64,000 bases of DNA from Candidatus Tayloriibacteriota bacterium (GTDB lineage: Bacteria; Patescibacteria; Paceibacteria; UBA9973; UBA6065): positions 1 to 64,000 of the forward strand of contig JACRJQ010000008.1 in assembly GCA_016215405.1 (NCBI GenBank), in the 5' to 3' direction. Below are positions 61,465-64,000 of this stretch, in pieces. Numbering within the stretch: position 1 is the first letter of the stretch; every line of letters starts with the position of its first letter. Both the position numbers and the translations under genes were made by a program. The notes under the pieces were generated by a model. The model was given only the letters and a program-made list of their open reading frames with translations. It made no database searches and was not told the origin of the DNA.

Positions 61465-62220
61465 CTATGGCTTTTCTACGAAGAGGACCTCTTTGCGCAC
61501 GACTGGGCGAGAGAACTTCTCAGGCCATGTGAAATAAAGGGTCGTGGTCTCGCCGGGAAGGAGGGATTCGACGACGGTCTTCGAGAACGCGATCCTATTG
61601 TCTTCGTCGTCATAGAGCACTATGAACACGTCGACGTCGCGCGATGCCCTGTCGACCGATTCGTTCTTGACCCTCGCTTCCGCTTTCGGCGAACCGTCAT
61701 CCGCCAGGTCGACGGAGAGGGCGCGGAGCTTGGCGAGGCTCATCCCCGGCCTCCAACCCGGGACGCCGGTGAACTCGAAGGTCGTCCTCACAGGGAACCG
61801 CTCGCCCGTCTCGATCGTGCCCTCGAACACCGCGAACCTCTGTCCAGCGGGTATGAAGCTCTTCCCTTTCCTCTCGGCGACGAGTATCCCGTCGCCGTCA
61901 TAGAGCTTGAACGTATACGAGATCGACCCCGCCTCGACAGTCGGGTTCGGATTCTCTATATAGGCGAGAGAGTTGTAGATCCCAGGGACGACGCGCACCG
62001 AATGGCTCCAGAGGACCTTCGGCATGGCGAAATCGGCCGGACAGAGCTTCGTGCAAGCCCCGCCGCAATCGACGCCTCTCTCCTCTCCGTTCTGCTTGCC
62101 GTCAGAGCAGGTAGGCGCCTTGTAGAGAGCGAGGAACGTAGGCAGTCCGACTGCGAGCGCGAAAAAGACGAGAAAGCCGAAGAAGAATCCTGTTTTCCTG
62201 CGAGTAGACCACGATGCCAT
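61465..62220 (-). CDS. Membrane-anchored extracytoplasmic protein with Cys-rich motif
   Basis: A 251-residue protein: one N-terminal transmembrane helix (GFFFGFLVFFALAVGLPTFL), then CSDGKQNGEERGVDCGGACT and KLC, a short cysteine motif, then two Ig-like beta-rich stretches (YIENPNPTVEAGSISYTFKL; DVDVFIVLYDDEDNRIAF). No enzyme motif. The ATG follows TATAAT (62227-62232) by exactly 6 nt, a textbook leaderless configuration. It is co-transcribed with rodA, so a role near the wall-synthesis machinery is plausible. Confidence 0.65.
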   Translation of the reverse strand: MASWSTRRKTGFFFGFLVFFALAVGLPTFLALYKAPTCSDGKQNGEERGVDCGGACTKLCPADFAMPKVLWSHSVRVVPGIYNSLAYIENPNPTVEAGSISYTFKLYDGDGILVAERKGKSFIPAGQRFAVFEGTIETGERFPVRTTFEFTGVPGWRPGMSLAKLRALSVDLADDGSPKAEARVKNESVDRASRDVDVFIVLYDDEDNRIAFSKTVVESLLPGETTTLYFTWPEKFSRPVVRKEVLFVEKP

Positions 62221-62226
62221 GGGGAC

Positions 62227-62232
62227 ATTATA
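62227..62232 (-). promoter_or_regulatory. -10 box for the 61465-rodA operon
   Basis: Perfect TATAAT on the minus strand, 6 nt before the ATG at 62220. Confidence 0.7.
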
Positions 62233-62247
62233 GCAAATCAGGCGAAG

Positions 62248-62276
62248 AAAAAGCCGCTCCTTTCGGAGCGGCTTTT
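62248..62276. terminator. Terminator of the 23S-5S operon
   Basis: AAAAAGCCGCTCC-TTTC-GGAGCGGCTTTTT, 10 nt beyond the 5S 3' end. Confidence 0.9.
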
Positions 62277-62286
62277 TCGATTGAAT

Positions 62287-62407
<121 letters not shown>

Positions 62408-62607
62408 ACTCAATCCTCGCTATTTGAAACACAACAGATAAATATGAATTCTGAGAAAAGACAGTAAGCCTGAGCTTCCTGTGATTTCTAAATTTCCTAA
62501 TAAGATCGGGTAATTAGTACTTCTCGGCTTAACACATTACTGTGCTTACACCTAAAGCCTATCAACCTAGTAGTCTTCTAGGGCCCTCAAACGATTCCTT
62601 ATCTTGG

Positions 62608-62650
<43 letters not shown>

Positions 62651-62786
62651 GACATAGCTACTCTGCGTTGCCACGGGCGTGACAGCAGATAGACCAGCGG
62701 TCCGTTCACTTCGGTCCTCTCGTACTAGAAGCAAAGCTCCTCAAGAATCAACGCCTGCAGTAGATAGGAGACCAACCTGTCTCACG

Positions 62787-63065
62787 CTTCTTTTCGCATG
62801 TTGCCATGCGGAATGGACTATATCTTCATCCTTATTTATTTATTCATAAGGAGATCAACGTGTAGTCTCTACGGACGGGAACCCGCGCTCCCTTTCCTCG
62901 GTATTGCCCCCAATCATCTCCATTGTGGGTTTTACCGATATTAGTTGATGACGTACATGAAAGTTGCCCTTCATGACCGCCGTGATTGGTTGTGTCTCGT
63001 TTGTTTGTCCTTGATGTCCGAGGGATTCAGACTGTAGAGCCTATAATCTTTCGATTATGTTCTCC
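62787..63065 (-). mobile_element. Group I intron in 23S rRNA at position 2593
   Basis: 279-nt insertion between ...TTCAGACCGT and CGTGAGACAG. Group I core elements are visible: IGS GCGGTC pairs with exon GACCGT with the required U-G at the splice site; P2 CATGAA/TTTCATG; P3 ATCAAC/GTTGAT; P4 CGGTA/TACCG; P7 in GTAGAGACTACACG and GAAGATATAGTCC; P8 CTCCTTAT/ATAAGGA; 3'-terminal G. About 115 nt lie 5' of the IGS, forming an extended P1 loop. It has no endonuclease gene. Confidence 0.87.
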
Positions 63066-63726
63066 ACGGTCTGAACCCAGCTCACGTGCCTTTTTAATTG
63101 GCGAACAGCCAAACCCTTGGGACCTTCTCCAGCCCCAGGATAAGACGAGCCGACATCGAGGTGCCGAACTCCGCCGTCGATATGAACTCTTAGGCGGAAC
63201 GAGCCTGTTATCCCTAGAGTAGCTTTTGTCCGATAATCTTCCCCCGCATCTAATGCGTAAGGTCGGTTCACTTAGCTCTGCTTTCGCATCTGCTCGACAA
63301 GTACGTCTTACAGTTAAGCAAGTTTATGCCCATACACTATCGCCACGGTTTCCATTCGCGGCTAACTTACCTTAATAGGCTCCTCCGTTACTTTTTAGGA
63401 GGATAGCGCCCCACTAAAACTACCCACCAGATACTGTCTCCCGCGGTTTTTGCCCTCGGGGTTAGAACATACAACGGCGAAGAACGCTATTTCACTGGCG
63501 ACTCCATGCTGGCCGAAACCGCACTTCAAAGTCTCACGTCTATGCTACGCATCGCAATCGTATGCTCAATATCAAGCTGTAGTAAAGCTTCTAGGGTCTT
63601 TTCGTCTAACTGCAGGTACCCGGCATCTTCACCGGGATTGTATTTTCACCGAGCTGTACTTCGAGACAGTTGCCCAGACGTTACACTATTCAACGCGTCA
63701 GAACTTACCTGACAAGGAATTGCGCT

Positions 63727-63937
63727 CAACTATTCCTCAGAGTTGGACTCTATCTTCAGCCTCTCTTTTAAGGGAGTAGGCTGCGCGGCGTTGGTCTCTA
63801 TTTGACCGCGTACGGACTGACGGTGCATTACTGCCACCTCAGGTAGCTATCTGTGTAATTTCTATTAGGCTCTTATTTATCAACACAACTATAGATCCGT
63901 CCCAGTCCTTCTGCATCCTTCCGAAGAAAGATGCAGA
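63727..63937 (-). mobile_element. Probable small group I intron in 23S rRNA at position 1931
   Basis: 211-nt insertion between CCTAAGGT and AGCGCAATTCC, a known group I insertion site. It ends in G. S-like element TGAAGATAGAGTCC follows a P8-like hairpin (CAGCCT...AGGCTG), and a possible IGS GCCT pairs with AGGT through a U-G. The 5' end forms a strong hairpin TCTGCATC/GATGCAGA. P7 pairing is poor in my reading, so the subgroup is unclear. No ORF. Confidence 0.75.
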
Positions 63938-64000
63938 ACCTTAGGACGGTTATAGTTACCGCCGACATTCACCAGGGCTTACATTCATCAGCTTGATATA

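Overview
The window looks like a chromosomal segment of a candidate-phyla-radiation bacterium (Patescibacteria, probably Parcubacteria, perhaps near Kaiserbacteria; the exact lineage is inference). Reasons: a compact gene set; a divergent 16S rRNA gene of about 1.5 kb; introns inside the 23S rRNA gene; 16S not linked to 23S-5S; a VirD4-like ATPase without a secretion operon; TPR-bearing O-antigen-ligase-type proteins; type IV pilin-like proteins; and start sites that almost never carry a Shine-Dalgarno (SD) sequence. Base composition is moderately GC-rich, with visibly more AT-rich stretches in the polysaccharide genes.

Layout. 1-7.6 kb: DedA protein, secA, a Nudix hydrolase, a small P-loop kinase-like protein, murB and a TPR-containing O-antigen ligase/polymerase, all on the minus strand. 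7.7-25.2 kb: a large surface-polysaccharide region with an excisionase-type HTH regulator, flippase, asparagine synthase, sugar epimerase, methyltransferases and about ten glycosyltransferases. 7.7-16.5 kb is AT-richer and on the plus strand; most of the rest is on the minus strand. 25.3-30.6 kb: VirD4-like ATPase with a coupled 42-residue membrane peptide, two orphan genes, a putative glycoside hydrolase and rsmI. 30.6-38.7 kb (mostly plus): an ATP-grasp/NlpC-P60 pair, mraY, an Ate1/GNAT-like protein, rlmH, an Mpl/MurC-type ligase, a LysW-like zinc ribbon, an EamA-like transporter and a PLP enzyme. 38.7-44.6 kb (minus): small orphan genes, pyruvate kinase, a membrane protein, a pilin-LamG fusion and tRNA-Ile(GAU). 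44.7-47.4 kb: a monocistronic 16S rRNA gene with its own processing stem and terminator, then a KGG stress protein. 47.5-58.8 kb (minus): a degenerate HtrA-like protein, tRNA-Leu(CAG), GT2, a second DedA, a secreted protein, secDF and a second polysaccharide operon (dehydrogenase, two epimerases, priming sugar transferase). 58.9-64 kb: glycosyltransferase, rodA, a membrane-anchored protein, 5S rRNA and the 3' part of 23S rRNA carrying two group I-type introns.

Themes. (1) The 16S gene ends where the anti-SD CCTCC should lie but reads TTTCA. In the same window many genes have a -10 box 6-9 nt before the start codon, so they should give leaderless or near-leaderless mRNAs. The two observations together suggest translation initiation largely independent of SD pairing. 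(2) rRNA architecture: 16S stands alone with a 28-nt processing stem; tRNA-Ile(GAU), usually a 16S-23S spacer tRNA, lies about 1.1 kb downstream of 16S on the same strand; 23S has introns after U2593 and U1931 (E. coli numbering). (3) Two repeat families: a 20-bp-arm palindrome present once between genes and once in frame inside the ATP-grasp gene, and a roughly 100-bp hairpin-ended repeat in four intergenic copies, three of them directly after a terminator (the upstream side of the fourth lies outside the window).

Peptidoglycan genes (murB, mraY, mpl-like, rodA), Sec genes (secA, secD, secF) and polysaccharide genes together indicate a cell with a conventional murein wall and an elaborate glycan coat. 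Enzyme specificities of the glycosyltransferases cannot be read from the sequence. Coordinates of RNA ends and introns come from hand alignment to conserved rRNA sequence and may be off by a few bases.
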